DNA from: Sphingobacterium hotanense
GTDB taxonomy: Bacteria > Bacteroidota > Bacteroidia > Sphingobacteriales > Sphingobacteriaceae
Assembly: GCF_008274825.1 (NCBI RefSeq)
Contig: NZ_CP030848.1
Span: forward strand, 1,302,001 to 1,366,000
Direction of reading: 5' to 3'
DNA: 64,000 bases
The notes beneath the pieces are model-generated. The model was given only the letters and a program-made list of their open reading frames with translations. It was not told the DNA's origin and searched no databases. The position numbers and the translations under genes are program-made. Shown here one piece after another: positions 17,216 to 27,061 of the stretch; positions within the stretch are counted from its first letter, which is position 1; the number at the start of each line of letters is the position of its first letter.

Positions 17216-18688
17216 ATGAGTAAAGGAATTACGAGCCGTAGCGAAGACTATTCGCAGTGGTACAATGATCTAGTCATTAAGGCAGATCTAGCAGAATACT
17301 CTGCTGTAAGGGGATGTATGGTTATAAAACCATACGGTTATGGAATTTGGGAAAGAATGCAAGCCATTCTTGACAAAAGATTTAAAGAAACCGGTCACTC
17401 GAATGCTTATTTCCCCCTTTTTATTCCTAAATCATTCTTCTCGAAAGAGGCTTCTCACGTGGAAGGTTTTGCCACTGAATGTGCTGTAGTAACGCACTAC
17501 CGTTTAAAGAACGATGGCAATGGCAATATCGTTGTGGATGAAGAGGCGAAGTTGGAGGAAGAGCTAATCGTTCGTCCTACATCTGAAACCATCATCTGGA
17601 ATACCTATCGTGGATGGATCGAATCATACCGTGACCTTCCTATATTAGTTAACCAATGGGCTAACGTTGTTCGCTGGGAAATGCGTACGCGTCTTTTCTT
17701 GAGAACTGCGGAGTTTCTTTGGCAAGAAGGCCACACGGCGCACGCAACCTCTGAAGAAGCAATCGCAGAAGCGGAACAAATGCTAGAAGTATATGCAGAA
17801 TTTGCGGAGAAAATCCTCGCTGTACCGGTAGTACGAGGTCGTAAGACCGAAAACGAGCGCTTCGCAGGAGCGTTGGATACTTATTGTATCGAGGCTTTGA
17901 TGCAAGATGGTAAAGCATTGCAAGCTGGTACATCGCACTTCTTAGGTCAGAACTTCGCGAAAGCATTTGATGTGAAGTTTACATCGAAAGAAGGAAAGTT
18001 GGAGCACGTATGGGCAACATCATGGGGTGTATCTACTCGTTTGATGGGAGCATTGATTATGGCGCATTCCGATGACCAAGGTTTAGTATTGCCTCCAAGA
18101 TTGGCGCCAATACAAGTGGTAATCGTTCCTATCTATAAAACAGACGAGGAAAAAGCTAATTTGGATGCTTACGTCGATGGCTTGAGCACAGAGTTGAAGA
18201 ACTTAGGTATATCGATCAAATATGACGACCGCGATACACAACGTCCGGGCTTTAAATTTGCAGAATGGGAACTGAAAGGTGTTCCATTGCGTGTTGCGAT
18301 TGGCGCACGTGATATGCAAAACGGTACGGTGGAATTGGCGAGACGCGATACGCAGACAAAAGAAACAGTAGAACAAGCGGGGCTTGCAAATAGAATTCAT
18401 AGTCTATTAGACGAGATTCAAGACAATATTTATCAGAAAGCGTTAAACTTCAGAGATTCACACATCACCGAAGTTAATTCCTATGATGAATTCAAGACTT
18501 TATTAGAAGAAAAAGGTGGATTCTTGAGCTGTCACTGGGACGGCACAGTGGAGACCGAAAAACGCGTAAAAGAAGAAACGAAAGCAACAATCCGTTGTAT
18601 TCCTTTGGATGCGAAGGAAGAAGAAGGGGTTTGTATTTTTACAGGCAAGCCTTCAAAACAACGCGTGTTGTTTGCAAAAGCATACTAA
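17216..18688 (+). CDS. proS: Prolyl-tRNA synthetase, short (archaeal/eukaryotic-like) type
   Basis: Charges tRNA-Pro with proline in the cytoplasm. 490 residues, the length of the type lacking the bacterial editing insertion. Class II motifs are present: motif 2 region ([19 protein letters not shown]), the RPTSETI segment that binds substrate, motif 3-like [12 protein letters not shown], then an anticodon-binding domain (VVIVPIYKT...) and a C-terminal zinc-like segment with CIPL and CIFTGKPS. A weak hairpin (AGGGC/GCCCT, 17171-17190) with TTTTG precedes the gene. Confidence 0.95.
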   Translation: MSKGITSRSEDYSQWYNDLVIKADLAEYSAVRGCMVIKPYGYGIWERMQAILDKRFKETGHSNAYFPLFIPKSFFSKEASHVEGFATECAVVTHYRLKNDGNGNIVVDEEAKLEEELIVRPTSETIIWNTYRGWIESYRDLPILVNQWANVVRWEMRTRLFLRTAEFLWQEGHTAHATSEEAIAEAEQMLEVYAEFAEKILAVPVVRGRKTENERFAGALDTYCIEALMQDGKALQAGTSHFLGQNFAKAFDVKFTSKEGKLEHVWATSWGVSTRLMGALIMAHSDDQGLVLPPRLAPIQVVIVPIYKTDEEKANLDAYVDGLSTELKNLGISIKYDDRDTQRPGFKFAEWELKGVPLRVAIGARDMQNGTVELARRDTQTKETVEQAGLANRIHSLLDEIQDNIYQKALNFRDSHITEVNSYDEFKTLLEEKGGFLSCHWDGTVETEKRVKEETKATIRCIPLDAKEEEGVCIFTGKPSKQRVLFAKAY

Positions 18689-18691
18689 AAT

Positions 18692-19480
18692 ATGAAGCAC
18701 CTATTGATATTAGGTTGTGGCTGGGTAGGCGAGGAGCTTGCCAAGCTATACCAAAGCAAGGGGTGGCAAGTTTGGGCAACAACGACCCAGGAAGAAAAAT
18801 GCCATCGCCTCAAAAGCGATGGTATTTTTGCTTATGTCCACAACTTCGACCAAGAGAAGGAACTGGATCTTCCGTTGGAAGTACGATTCGATGCGGTGGT
18901 CACTTCAGTCCCCGCAACAGCGAAGAATAGTCTGGAAGATTTGGGATTTCGTTTCTACCAGGTCTTTCGAGCTCTTAGCGCAATAGCCTACGACAAACAC
19001 TATTTCTTAAGCTCGGTAGGCGTCTATCCGGATATCGACGGAACTTTTGATGAAAGGTATAATGAAGAAGACAAGTTGACTCCGAAACTAAGGTTCGCCG
19101 AAAAACGCATCCAAAGCCTGCCGGAAACAACTGTGTTTAGACTTGGAGGTCTATTCGGAAAGCAGCGGATTTTTGCTAAGTACTTTCAGGATAAAATCGT
19201 TACAACAGGTGACCAACCTGCCAACTTCATTCATTTGGACGATGTTTTAGGTCTAATCGATGGGGCAATAGAGCAAAAAATCCAAAACGGCATCTATAAT
19301 CTGGTCTGTCCGGAACACCCTTTGAAAAAGGACGTGATCATGAAATCTGCTGAGAAATATATCTTATCGTATCCCGCAGGGTTTGAACCCAAGGATAGTT
19401 TTCAGAAGGTTGTCCTAGGAGAAAAGCTTCCGCTAATGCTCAATTACACTTTTAAATACCCCTCTCCGCTAGATTTTTGA
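18692..19480 (+). CDS. NAD(P)-binding SDR/epimerase-like protein
   Basis: 262 residues with an N-terminal Rossmann fold (LLILGCGWVGEELAKLY). The typical SDR YxxxK motif is not obvious; FLSSVGVYPD replaces the active-site Ser/Tyr stretch, as in the YeeZ-like atypical group. Starts 3 bp after proS, so co-transcription is likely. Reaction unknown. Confidence 0.8.
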   Translation: MKHLLILGCGWVGEELAKLYQSKGWQVWATTTQEEKCHRLKSDGIFAYVHNFDQEKELDLPLEVRFDAVVTSVPATAKNSLEDLGFRFYQVFRALSAIAYDKHYFLSSVGVYPDIDGTFDERYNEEDKLTPKLRFAEKRIQSLPETTVFRLGGLFGKQRIFAKYFQDKIVTTGDQPANFIHLDDVLGLIDGAIEQKIQNGIYNLVCPEHPLKKDVIMKSAEKYILSYPAGFEPKDSFQKVVLGEKLPLMLNYTFKYPSPLDF

Positions 19481-19509
19481 TAACTTAGCGAGTACAAAAC
19501 AAATTTATT

Positions 19510-20658
19510 ATGGCTTACAAATTCGCAACAAAGGCAATCCATGCCGGACAACAAGCTGATCCGACGACGGGTGCCGTAATGACCCCTATATACCAAACAT
19601 CAACCTATCAACAAAAAGCTCCCGGCGATCATAAAGGCTTTGAATACTCACGTGGAACTAACCCTACGCGTAAAGCTTTAGAGGACTGCATGGCAGCTTT
19701 GGAGAATGGAAATTTCGGTTTAGCTTTTTCCAGTGGAATGGCAGCGACAGACTGTGTTCTTCGATTGTTGAAACCTGGTGATGAGGTAGTAACGGGTGAT
19801 GATCTTTATGGTGGTTCATACCGAATCTTTACCAAGGTTTATGAACCGATGGGGATTAAATTTACGTTTGTGGATACTTCGGATGTGGAGGCCGTGCGCG
19901 GAGCAATTACCGATAAAACGAAATTGATCTGGGTAGAAACGCCGACTAATCCAACGCTAAAGCTAGCGGATATCGCAGCGATTGCAGAGGTAGCAAAAGA
20001 AAATAAGGTGCTTTACGTTGTCGATAATACGTTCGCCTCTCCATACTTGCAAAATCCATTAGACTTAGGTGCAGATATCGTTATGCATTCCGTAACGAAA
20101 TATTTAGGCGGGCACTCTGACGTCGTGATGGGGGCATTGTTGATGAACGACGAAGATTTATATAAACGTTTATGGTTTTATTATAATGCATGTGGCGGAA
20201 CGCCAGGGCCACAAGATGCGTTCCTAGTGTTGCGAGGAATTAAAACGCTTCATTTGCGTATGAAAGCGCATTGTGAAAATGGGCGTAAAGTAGCCGAGTA
20301 TCTGAAGGATCATCCGAAAGTAGAAAAGATTTACTGGCCGGGATTCACCGATCACCCGGGACATGAGATTGCGAAAAAGCAGATGCGTGATTTTGGAGGG
20401 ATGGTATCTATCGTGTTGAAAGGTGCTGACTTGAATGAAACCTTCCGTATTGCCTCTCAATTTAAGGTGTTCACCTTGGCGGAGTCGCTAGGTGGAGTGG
20501 AGTCATTGATTAATCATCCAGCAACGATGACTCATGGCTCAATTCCGAAAGAAGCGCGCGAGAAAGTAGGCGTTGTTGACAACTTATTACGCTTATCTGT
20601 TGGGGTAGAGGACGCCGAAGATTTGATCGCTGATCTAGAACAAGCACTGTCACGTTAA
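19510..20658 (+). CDS. Trans-sulfuration PLP enzyme (cystathionine gamma-synthase/lyase family)
   Basis: Cys/Met metabolism enzyme of fold type I, 382 residues. The PLP-binding lysine is Lys197 in SVTKYLGGHSD; the phosphate/ring contacts YSRGTNPTR and SSGMAAT are present. Synthase (MetB) and lyase activities cannot be separated safely by eye; the length and the ETPTNPTLKLADI segment fit both. It lies 29 bp after the SDR gene, so it may extend the proS unit. Confidence 0.92.
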   Translation: MAYKFATKAIHAGQQADPTTGAVMTPIYQTSTYQQKAPGDHKGFEYSRGTNPTRKALEDCMAALENGNFGLAFSSGMAATDCVLRLLKPGDEVVTGDDLYGGSYRIFTKVYEPMGIKFTFVDTSDVEAVRGAITDKTKLIWVETPTNPTLKLADIAAIAEVAKENKVLYVVDNTFASPYLQNPLDLGADIVMHSVTKYLGGHSDVVMGALLMNDEDLYKRLWFYYNACGGTPGPQDAFLVLRGIKTLHLRMKAHCENGRKVAEYLKDHPKVEKIYWPGFTDHPGHEIAKKQMRDFGGMVSIVLKGADLNETFRIASQFKVFTLAESLGGVESLINHPATMTHGSIPKEAREKVGVVDNLLRLSVGVEDAEDLIADLEQALSR

Positions 20659-20698
20659 TTTATTGTAATTATTATTTTATTTAGCACATAGAACTTTG

Positions 20699-20706
20699 TA
20701 CATTTG
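20699..20706 (+). promoter_or_regulatory. -7 box for the small membrane protein gene
   Basis: TACATTTG, an exact TAnnTTTG match, 27 bp upstream of the ATG at 20734. Confidence 0.5.
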
Positions 20707-20733
20707 TGCAGCTTTAATAAGGATTTAACAATT

Positions 20734-20988
20734 ATGGAAAATACAACTGTAGAAAGACCAGCAAAACATACGGATAATAATGCAAACCGTACAGAATATT
20801 ATGTTTCTTTAACTATTGCCATCGTTATTGGTTTAATTGGCGTATTTATTCGTTTTGTACCTGATGTGATCACTTCTTTAGATCAATTAGCATCAGTATT
20901 CTCTTGGATTGCTAACATTTTAGTACTTGTTGCTTCTTTCTTAGCTTTTAAAGTAGTATTTGGTATCTTAGGATTCAGTAAAAAATAG
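20734..20988 (+). CDS. Small membrane protein, two predicted helices
   Basis: 84 residues from ATG 20734. A polar N-terminus (about 25 residues) is followed by two hydrophobic helices (YYVSLTIAIVIGLIGVFIRF and IANILVLVASFLAFKVVFGI). Own promoter and terminator, so it is a monocistronic, probably well expressed gene. I do not recognise the family. Confidence 0.75.
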   Translation: MENTTVERPAKHTDNNANRTEYYVSLTIAIVIGLIGVFIRFVPDVITSLDQLASVFSWIANILVLVASFLAFKVVFGILGFSKK

Positions 20989-21013
20989 TTCTTCAGAACT
21001 TTAAAATATTAAA

Positions 21014-21047
21014 AGCGTCTAGATGATTAATCTAGACGCTTTTTTTA
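21014..21047 (+). terminator. Terminator of the small membrane protein gene
   Basis: Perfect stem AGCGTCTAGA (21014-21023) / TCTAGACGCT (21031-21040), 7-nt loop, seven T residues. Confidence 0.85.
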
Positions 21048-21161
21048 TGTTCATTCAAAATGTAAAGCCGATGGATATGCCGCTTCCTTAATTTATTTTT
21101 CATCCATTCGCTATGGAATAATAGGTCTTCTGCATCATAGAAGTATATAACACTTTGAATT

Positions 21162-21779
21162 ATGAAGAATCTACTATTAATCGCGAGTGTTCTTCTTTCG
21201 TTTATAAGCTGCAAAGAAGAAACGGGAATTAGGCACAAAGCAACCGCTGTTTGGATGGGCGAATTAACGCAATTTGATTTGGAGTTTGAGCACGCTAAAA
21301 TTATCGATGCCATCATTGAACCAGATTCCATTGAATTTGAGTTCATCAGAGAGGGAGTTTCACATGCATACATTGTCGACTCGCTCGAGGCTTATCATTT
21401 AGCGGAAGCTATAGATGAAAACAACGGTTTAATAATCGGAAATATCCTGCCACTTAGAAAAATAATCAGATTGATGGGCGCCGAAGAACAGGATTCGATC
21501 GGTATTGTTGTGCAAAGCGCTTTAGCCTCCACGACCCGCATGCCGCCATGGTTGAAGCAAAAGTACCCCATTATGCCAAAATTATCTGGGGACAGGAATC
21601 CAAAGCAATATCAAGGACGATACGAATTTAGTTTACCCATCTTAAACAAAAATAAAGACAGAGCGGTAGTCCGCTTAGATCAGCATTGCATTGATTGTGG
21701 AATGGGGTGGTTATTTCAACTCAGTAAAATAAACAATAGATGGATTGTAAGTGAGTTTCACCTTAATTGGATGCGCTAA
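21162..21779 (+). CDS. Hypothetical lipoprotein
   Basis: 205 residues with a lipobox (LLSFISCKEE). The rest is a soluble alpha/beta-like domain with CIDCGMGWLFQ near the C-terminus (a CxxC pair). No family recognised. It stands alone, followed by family A repeats; no terminator of its own is clear on the plus strand. Confidence 0.7.
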   Translation: MKNLLLIASVLLSFISCKEETGIRHKATAVWMGELTQFDLEFEHAKIIDAIIEPDSIEFEFIREGVSHAYIVDSLEAYHLAEAIDENNGLIIGNILPLRKIIRLMGAEEQDSIGIVVQSALASTTRMPPWLKQKYPIMPKLSGDRNPKQYQGRYEFSLPILNKNKDRAVVRLDQHCIDCGMGWLFQLSKINNRWIVSEFHLNWMR

Positions 21780-21804
21780 TAAATCAATAAATATACTAAC
21801 GGGA

Positions 21805-21909
21805 TAGACAAGAGTCTAATATCTAATATCTTAAGTCTTAAATCTAAAAAAGCCGGCATTTTTGCCGGCTTTCAGTATCTAAAATCTGATATCTAATATC
21901 TAATATCTA
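21805..21909. repeat. Family A repeats around a terminator
   Basis: TCTAATATCT-like units occur at 21814-21846 and 21876-21909 on either side of the hairpin at 21849-21872. The last unit overlaps the 3' end of the minus-strand gene at 21907. Confidence 0.6.
21845..21872 (-). terminator. Terminator of the M28 peptidase / membrane protein pair
   Basis: Perfect stem AAAGCCGGCA (21849-21858) / TGCCGGCTTT (21863-21872) with a 4-nt loop; six T residues follow on the minus strand. Confidence 0.8.
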
Positions 21910-22323
21910 GTTCAAAATAGTCCATGTAGACCATGGAATTCTAGATAGGATAAACACCAAACCGATGATATAGAAAATCAGAACCGTTTGGTTAGCTTTC
22001 TTTTGATCAACGATTTTCTTAGCTTTTGAATATCCCATTGTAATCAATACAATTGCGATAATCATCATCAAAGGGTGTTCTAGAAAGTAAAGTCTAGAAA
22101 GGCTGTTTTTCATGTTCTCTCCTGAGAAACTCTCTAGGCCAAGCGGAGAAGTAAAATACAATACTGCACCGATAACCAGTTGTAGGTGGGCTGAGATAAG
22201 ACCGATTAAAGCGATTTTACGGTTGTAAGGTTTGTTTCCAGCGTAGTTTACAAGTGTAATTACGATCGCAATGATCAGTGCTATCAATAGCACCACAGCT
22301 AGTGTTGAGTGTAAATGTTTCAT
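21907..22323 (-). CDS. Four-helix membrane protein, unknown function
   Basis: 138 residues from ATG 22321-22323; an ATG at 22333-22335 would add four residues. Four hydrophobic helices are visible, starting HSTLAVVLLIALIIAIVIT. On the minus strand TATATTTG (22356-22363) is a TAnnTTTG box directly upstream. It resembles cytochrome b-like small membrane proteins of Bacteroidota in shape, with His in MKHLHSTLA and LEHPLMMI, but that likeness is weak. Confidence 0.75.
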   Translation of the reverse strand: MKHLHSTLAVVLLIALIIAIVITLVNYAGNKPYNRKIALIGLISAHLQLVIGAVLYFTSPLGLESFSGENMKNSLSRLYFLEHPLMMIIAIVLITMGYSKAKKIVDQKKANQTVLIFYIIGLVFILSRIPWSTWTILN

Positions 22324-22364
22324 TCCTGTAAGCATAGTGTCATGATTAATGATTTGCAAATATA

Positions 22365-24029
22365 CTATTTTGAAAGACGTTTATCGCCTAATTCTTTAAA
22401 CTCAGATTTAGCCTTAAAGTTTGGAAATGATTTCTCCATACTGAGCATATAGCCGATGTCGAAGAACAACCGGGTATCGGCTAGTGGTCCTTCAAAGTTC
22501 CAGTGCTCATCCAATTCATCAGTGACTGCGTGATAACGCCCGGCTAATGCTTGCTGACGCTTGTTCAACGCAACAGTATCTGGGTCTAAATAATCGCCTC
22601 CACTGCCCATATACAAACCAGGAACACCTACTTTGACAAAGTTGAAGTGGTCTGATCGGTAGAAGCCACCCGAAGCCGGACTTCCCTCAGGCTGTAGTTC
22701 GCGATTGAACTTAGCACCAGATTTAATGGCATAATCTTCTAATTCTGTCTGCCCTGTACCTACAACCCGGAAGCCCTTCATGGCACCCACGGGATTGAAG
22801 GAGTCCATATTCAGGTTAGCAACAGTTTTTGCTAAAGGATAGATAGGATGTTCCGCATAATATTGAGAACCTAACAGACCTTGCTCTTCTGCAGTAACCG
22901 CCAAGAAAACAATGCTGCGCTCCGGTTTTACCTTCGCAGCTTTGAAAGCCTTTGCAATCTCGAAGAGAGCAGCAACTCCCGTTGCGTTATCGATCGCTCC
23001 ATTGAAGATCGAGTCGCCATCGACTGCTTCTCCTATACCGAGGTGATCCCAATGTGCAGAGTAGATAATCGTCTCGTCTGGGCGTTTGCTGCCTTTGATT
23101 GTCGCGATGACGTTGTTGGATTTAGACTCCCGAAAGGTTGTTTTCAGTGCCACAGAAGTTTTGACGTTCATAGGGACAGCTTTAAATCCGGGCTTCTTCG
23201 CTTGTTCGATAATATTGGGGTCCAAACCACCCAATTGAAATAACTTGTTCGCAGTTTCAGTCGTTACCCAGCCTTGGAAGTTTACCAGATTAGCGCCTTT
23301 ATTCTCTGGTACTAAAGATAGTTGCGGGCCGGTCCAGCCACTACGCACAACATTCCACCCATAGGATGCAGCTGCCGTTTCATGGATAATCAATACACCG
23401 GCTGCTCCTTGTCTGGACGCCTCCTCAAATTTGTAAGTCCAACGACCATAATAGGTCATGGTATCGGCTTTGAATAATGTTTTATCATAGCGTCCCGGGT
23501 CAGAGACCATCACGACTACTGTTTTTCCTTTGACATCAAGCCCTTCATAATCATTCCATTTATATTCTGGAGCTACAATGCCAAAGCCGGCAAAAACAAG
23601 CTCTGTGTCTTTGATGTCGATATTGTTGGACATGCGTGGTGTGCCGACAACATAATCGTCCAGATAGTTAATGGAAAGATTGGAGTTTTTTCCTGTGAAA
23701 ATTAGTTTAGGCGCTATAGGTTCTGATTTGATCTCCACCATAGGTACTTCTTGAAAATAAGAATTCCCATTTCCAGGTTCTAAACCCAATGCTTTGAATT
23801 GCTCTTCCAGATAGTTTACAGTGAGGGTGTCGCCCTTCGTGAAAGGCATCCGCCCCATAAACTCGTCGGAAGCTAGTTTCTCTACATAGGCACGATATCC
23901 GGCTTCAGTGATCGCGTTGATAGCACCTGAGTCTAAGACCGTCGGATCGTAGGATGATCCGGTATCTCCAGATTTACAGGAAGCCAGTCCAAGCAAAAAA
24001 GCCGTTCCAATGAATAGTTTTGTTTTCAT
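22365..24029 (-). CDS. M28-family zinc aminopeptidase lipoprotein with PA domain
   Basis: Exported peptidase, 554 residues. Lipobox LLGLASCKSG at the N-terminus; a protease-associated domain insertion (about residues 130-290); then the M28 zinc centre: His in YSAHWDHLG, bridging Asp in NGAIDNATGVAAL, catalytic Glu in AVTAEEQGLLGS, Asp in ANLNMDSFNP and His in YRSDHFNFV. All zinc ligands are present, so activity is expected. The gene ends 41 bp before the membrane protein at 22323, which has its own possible promoter. Confidence 0.93.
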   Translation of the reverse strand: MKTKLFIGTAFLLGLASCKSGDTGSSYDPTVLDSGAINAITEAGYRAYVEKLASDEFMGRMPFTKGDTLTVNYLEEQFKALGLEPGNGNSYFQEVPMVEIKSEPIAPKLIFTGKNSNLSINYLDDYVVGTPRMSNNIDIKDTELVFAGFGIVAPEYKWNDYEGLDVKGKTVVVMVSDPGRYDKTLFKADTMTYYGRWTYKFEEASRQGAAGVLIIHETAAASYGWNVVRSGWTGPQLSLVPENKGANLVNFQGWVTTETANKLFQLGGLDPNIIEQAKKPGFKAVPMNVKTSVALKTTFRESKSNNVIATIKGSKRPDETIIYSAHWDHLGIGEAVDGDSIFNGAIDNATGVAALFEIAKAFKAAKVKPERSIVFLAVTAEEQGLLGSQYYAEHPIYPLAKTVANLNMDSFNPVGAMKGFRVVGTGQTELEDYAIKSGAKFNRELQPEGSPASGGFYRSDHFNFVKVGVPGLYMGSGGDYLDPDTVALNKRQQALAGRYHAVTDELDEHWNFEGPLADTRLFFDIGYMLSMEKSFPNFKAKSEFKELGDKRLSK

Positions 24030-24071
24030 AATGAATGATATTGTTCTTGGTTTAACGATTGATAATAAAGT

Positions 24072-24698
24072 TTATGCCTGTACGGGAGTCTCGATAGGAA
24101 ATACCTCCGCTATCGGATGGAACAAGTAGATACGTTTGGTAGCTACTTCCATACATTTATATCGCTTTCTTAGTTTTTCTTGTTTCTGAAATACTCTGCC
24201 CGATTTAATGGAAAAATAACCGTCGTATTCTATAGATTCAATGGTGATGATTTCCGTTTGCTTCGTGTCATGCAACCGTAGGATTCTGAATAGATTTAGG
24301 TCTGTGCAGGAGGAAGCGGCCGGGTTATTCATGTATTTTACCAAGGCATGCGTAACATCGACCGGAAAAATGTCGAGCCTTAAAAAAGGATCCATCAAAG
24401 CCTTGAAGTTTTGTTTCCATTCCGTACCATGCGGTTTTACCTTGTTCTTAAATTGTTGCCATGTTTTCAGATGAGCAAATTCATGAACGGTGGTAATCAG
24501 AAAGGAGTATGGATTTAAATCATGGTTTACCGTAATCTGATGAGGTTCGTTGCGATGGGGAGAGCGGTAATCCCCAAGTTTTGATGCTCTGGATTTAGTC
24601 ACCTTAAATCTACAGCCTGTATCATTTATCCATTGGGAGATGATAGGGGCGGCAGATAGGGGAATATACTTGCTTAATTGTTTGCTGAAATCCGGCAT
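24072..24698 (-). CDS. SprT-like zinc metalloprotease domain protein
   Basis: 208 residues from ATG 24696-24698, chosen over an upstream ATG (24710) because MPDFSKQLSKYIP matches the usual family opening. The HExxH zinc motif is present (TTVHEFAHLKTWQQ) followed by HGTEWKQNF, which matches the third ligand region of SprT. Role unknown in bacteria; eukaryotic Spartan cleaves DNA-protein crosslinks. It is divergent from recN (105 bp), a DNA repair gene, which may be chance. Confidence 0.85.
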   Translation of the reverse strand: MPDFSKQLSKYIPLSAAPIISQWINDTGCRFKVTKSRASKLGDYRSPHRNEPHQITVNHDLNPYSFLITTVHEFAHLKTWQQFKNKVKPHGTEWKQNFKALMDPFLRLDIFPVDVTHALVKYMNNPAASSCTDLNLFRILRLHDTKQTEIITIESIEYDGYFSIKSGRVFQKQEKLRKRYKCMEVATKRIYLFHPIAEVFPIETPVQA

Positions 24699-24802
24699 GT
24701 CTACAAACATATTATATAATTGGCAGATTTCAGAATACAAAAACCAATATTTCGAGGAGGATTTAGAAATAACTATATTTGATATCTGAACATTGATCGG
24801 GC

Positions 24803-26455
24803 ATGCTAAGTAAATTACAGATTAAAAACTATGCATTAATTGATGCATTAGATATAGAATTCGACAGGAAGCTGAACATTATTACGGGCGAGACCGGGGC
24901 TGGTAAATCCATCATTATGGGGGCTTTGGGGTTGATACTTGGAAATCGCGCCGAGAGCAAGCATTTCTTTGATGAGTCTTCCAAATGTATTATCGAAGGT
25001 CATTTTGAAATTGCCCAGTACGACTTAAGCGATCTGTTCAATCAATTGGATCTAGACTATGAGGATACAACGATTATCCGTCGTGAACTGCATGCCGATG
25101 GAAAGTCCAGAGCTTTTGTCAATGATACGCCTGTAACTTTACAAACCTTAAAAACATTGGGCGAACGCCTGATTGATATTCACTCACAACATGCGACTTT
25201 GCAGATTAATACCGAGTCTTTCCAACTTTTGGTATTGGATACTGTTGCGCAGCAACAAGCATTGTTAAATGAGTACAAAACGACCTATCTGTCTTATAAG
25301 AAGTCCATAGCAAGCTTGCAGGCACTTGAGGAAGAATTAGCAAAATCGAGAGCGGAGTATGATTTTAATCAATTTGTATTCAACGAGTTGGAGCAAGCAA
25401 ATCTTCAAGCTGACGAACAAGAAACTTTAGAAACGGAGCAAAATCAATTGGAAAATGCGGAAGAAATAAAACGGCATTTCCATGGAGCAGCAAATTTGAT
25501 GCAATCTGAAGAGGTAAATGTTTTAGACGGCTTAAAGTCAGTGCTTTCCTTTGTGCAGAATGGAACAAAATATCTCCCTTCAGCAGAAGCATTACAGGAG
25601 CGTTTGCAAAGTTCATTGATTGAATTGAAAGATATCGCAGCCGAATTGGAGCAGGTAGCAGACGGGGTAACGATGGATGAAGAGCGATTGAACATTGTCA
25701 ATGACCGACTTTCTGTTCTTTATTCATTGCAGAAGAAACATCGCGTCGACAAGATTCAGGATCTGTTGCAGCTTCAAGAAGAACTGGAACAGAAGCTTCA
25801 AGCGTCAGACTCGCAGGAGGAGCAGATTGAAGTCTTGAAAGTAACTATAGAAAAATTAAGAAGTAACTTAAAAGCATTAGCTGATCAGATCACCGCGAAT
25901 AGAACGCAGGTAAAACAAACCATCGAACAAGAAGTGCAAGATGTGCTTTCGAAAGTCGGCATGCCGAATGCGCAGTTACAGATAGAATTAAAGAAAAAGG
26001 AAGACTTTAAATCCACTGGACAGGATGAAGTAGCCTTTTTATTCTCGGCTAATAAGGGACAAACTTTACAGCCTATTCATAAAGTAGCATCTGGAGGAGA
26101 GCTTTCGCGTGTTATGCTTGCTATCAAATCGCTCGTTGCAAAGTCTTCATCACTACCGACTATTATCTTTGATGAGATTGATACGGGTATCTCCGGCGAA
26201 GTTGCTTTACGAGTAGGGGAGATCATGGAGCAGCTTGCTGAACATATGCAAGTGATCAGTATTACGCACCTTCCGCAAATTGCGTCACAAGGAACTGCGC
26301 ATTTTAAAGTGTATAAGGAAGATCTGGGTGAAAAGACGAAGTCCAATATTGTACTATTGAAGAAAGAAGAACGTGTCTTGGAAATAGCACAAATGCTGAG
26401 TGGAGCGAATCCTGAAGCAACGGCTATCAAGCATGCCGAAGAGATGTTGAAATAA
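24803..26455 (+). CDS. recN: DNA repair protein RecN
   Basis: SMC-like ATPase acting in double-strand-break repair. 550 residues: Walker A TGETGAGKSI near residue 30, a long coiled coil broken in the middle (about 150-390), then the signature ASGGELSRVMLAIKSL and Walker B IIFDEIDTGISG. Length and domain order are normal. Confidence 0.96.
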   Translation: MLSKLQIKNYALIDALDIEFDRKLNIITGETGAGKSIIMGALGLILGNRAESKHFFDESSKCIIEGHFEIAQYDLSDLFNQLDLDYEDTTIIRRELHADGKSRAFVNDTPVTLQTLKTLGERLIDIHSQHATLQINTESFQLLVLDTVAQQQALLNEYKTTYLSYKKSIASLQALEEELAKSRAEYDFNQFVFNELEQANLQADEQETLETEQNQLENAEEIKRHFHGAANLMQSEEVNVLDGLKSVLSFVQNGTKYLPSAEALQERLQSSLIELKDIAAELEQVADGVTMDEERLNIVNDRLSVLYSLQKKHRVDKIQDLLQLQEELEQKLQASDSQEEQIEVLKVTIEKLRSNLKALADQITANRTQVKQTIEQEVQDVLSKVGMPNAQLQIELKKKEDFKSTGQDEVAFLFSANKGQTLQPIHKVASGGELSRVMLAIKSLVAKSSSLPTIIFDEIDTGISGEVALRVGEIMEQLAEHMQVISITHLPQIASQGTAHFKVYKEDLGEKTKSNIVLLKKEERVLEIAQMLSGANPEATAIKHAEEMLK

Positions 26456-26482
26456 AAAAAGGAGCTTTTAGCTCCTTTTTTT
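26454..26482. terminator. Bidirectional terminator between recN and the lipoprotein gene
   Basis: Perfect hairpin (A7)GGAGCT / AGCTCC(T7) around a 3-nt loop, symmetric enough to stop transcription from both sides. Confidence 0.85.
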
Positions 26483-26498
26483 ATTTCTGAATTGCTGA

Positions 26499-26912
26499 TT
26501 AATCACCAATTTCTGCATCGCTAAGAACAATCTTAATTAGCATCCCTTCAGGAGCTTTAATGTTTGCCATAGCGCCTTTATATACGGCATAGATGTGAAC
26601 AACACCTTTTCCATAACGTGCCGAGTAAGAATAGTTTCCAATCTCTGCAGGGATGTTTTCGTAATATTCTGGTGCACTATCTAAAGAGATAGAAACATCC
26701 ACGTGACCATCTTGGAAATATCGATCATCCAATTCTGGCATATTAATGCTTGTAGCGTATTCCGTACCGTCACGATTCCAATCCGCTGAGGCCACATCGA
26801 TAACATAACTTACCCCTGGTAAATAGTTGTTAGTGATATATTCTTTTGTACATCCAGTGAAACTTACTAGTGAAGCGGTTCCAATTGCAAATGCTAATAA
26901 CAGTTTTTTCAT
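26499..26912 (-). CDS. Hypothetical lipoprotein, single beta-rich domain
   Basis: 137 residues from ATG 26910-26912 with signal LVSFTGCTKEY. The mature part (about 115 residues) is strand-rich with many aromatic residues (YSARYGKGVVHIYAVYKG) and matches the small 'TNNYLPG' lipoproteins seen in Bacteroidota, of unknown role. Sits between two terminators, so it is its own unit. Confidence 0.75.
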   Translation of the reverse strand: MKKLLLAFAIGTASLVSFTGCTKEYITNNYLPGVSYVIDVASADWNRDGTEYATSINMPELDDRYFQDGHVDVSISLDSAPEYYENIPAEIGNYSYSARYGKGVVHIYAVYKGAMANIKAPEGMLIKIVLSDAEIGD

Positions 26913-27004
26913 GTTTGGTAAGATTATGTTGTTAAAAATATGTTTCTTGTAGATTAAGACAATTGAAAGACTCAATAGTTTAACAGAACTAAACAAAAAT
27001 ATTG

Positions 27005-27034
27005 CCATAAAAAAAGCGGTTGCTTAGCAACCGC
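27005..27034 (-). terminator. Terminator of clpC
   Basis: Stem GCGGTTGC (27016-27023) / GCAACCGC (27027-27034); seven T residues follow on the minus strand. 28 bp past the clpC stop. Confidence 0.8.
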
Positions 27035-27061
27035 CTTTTCATATATTAAATTTTCACAGAA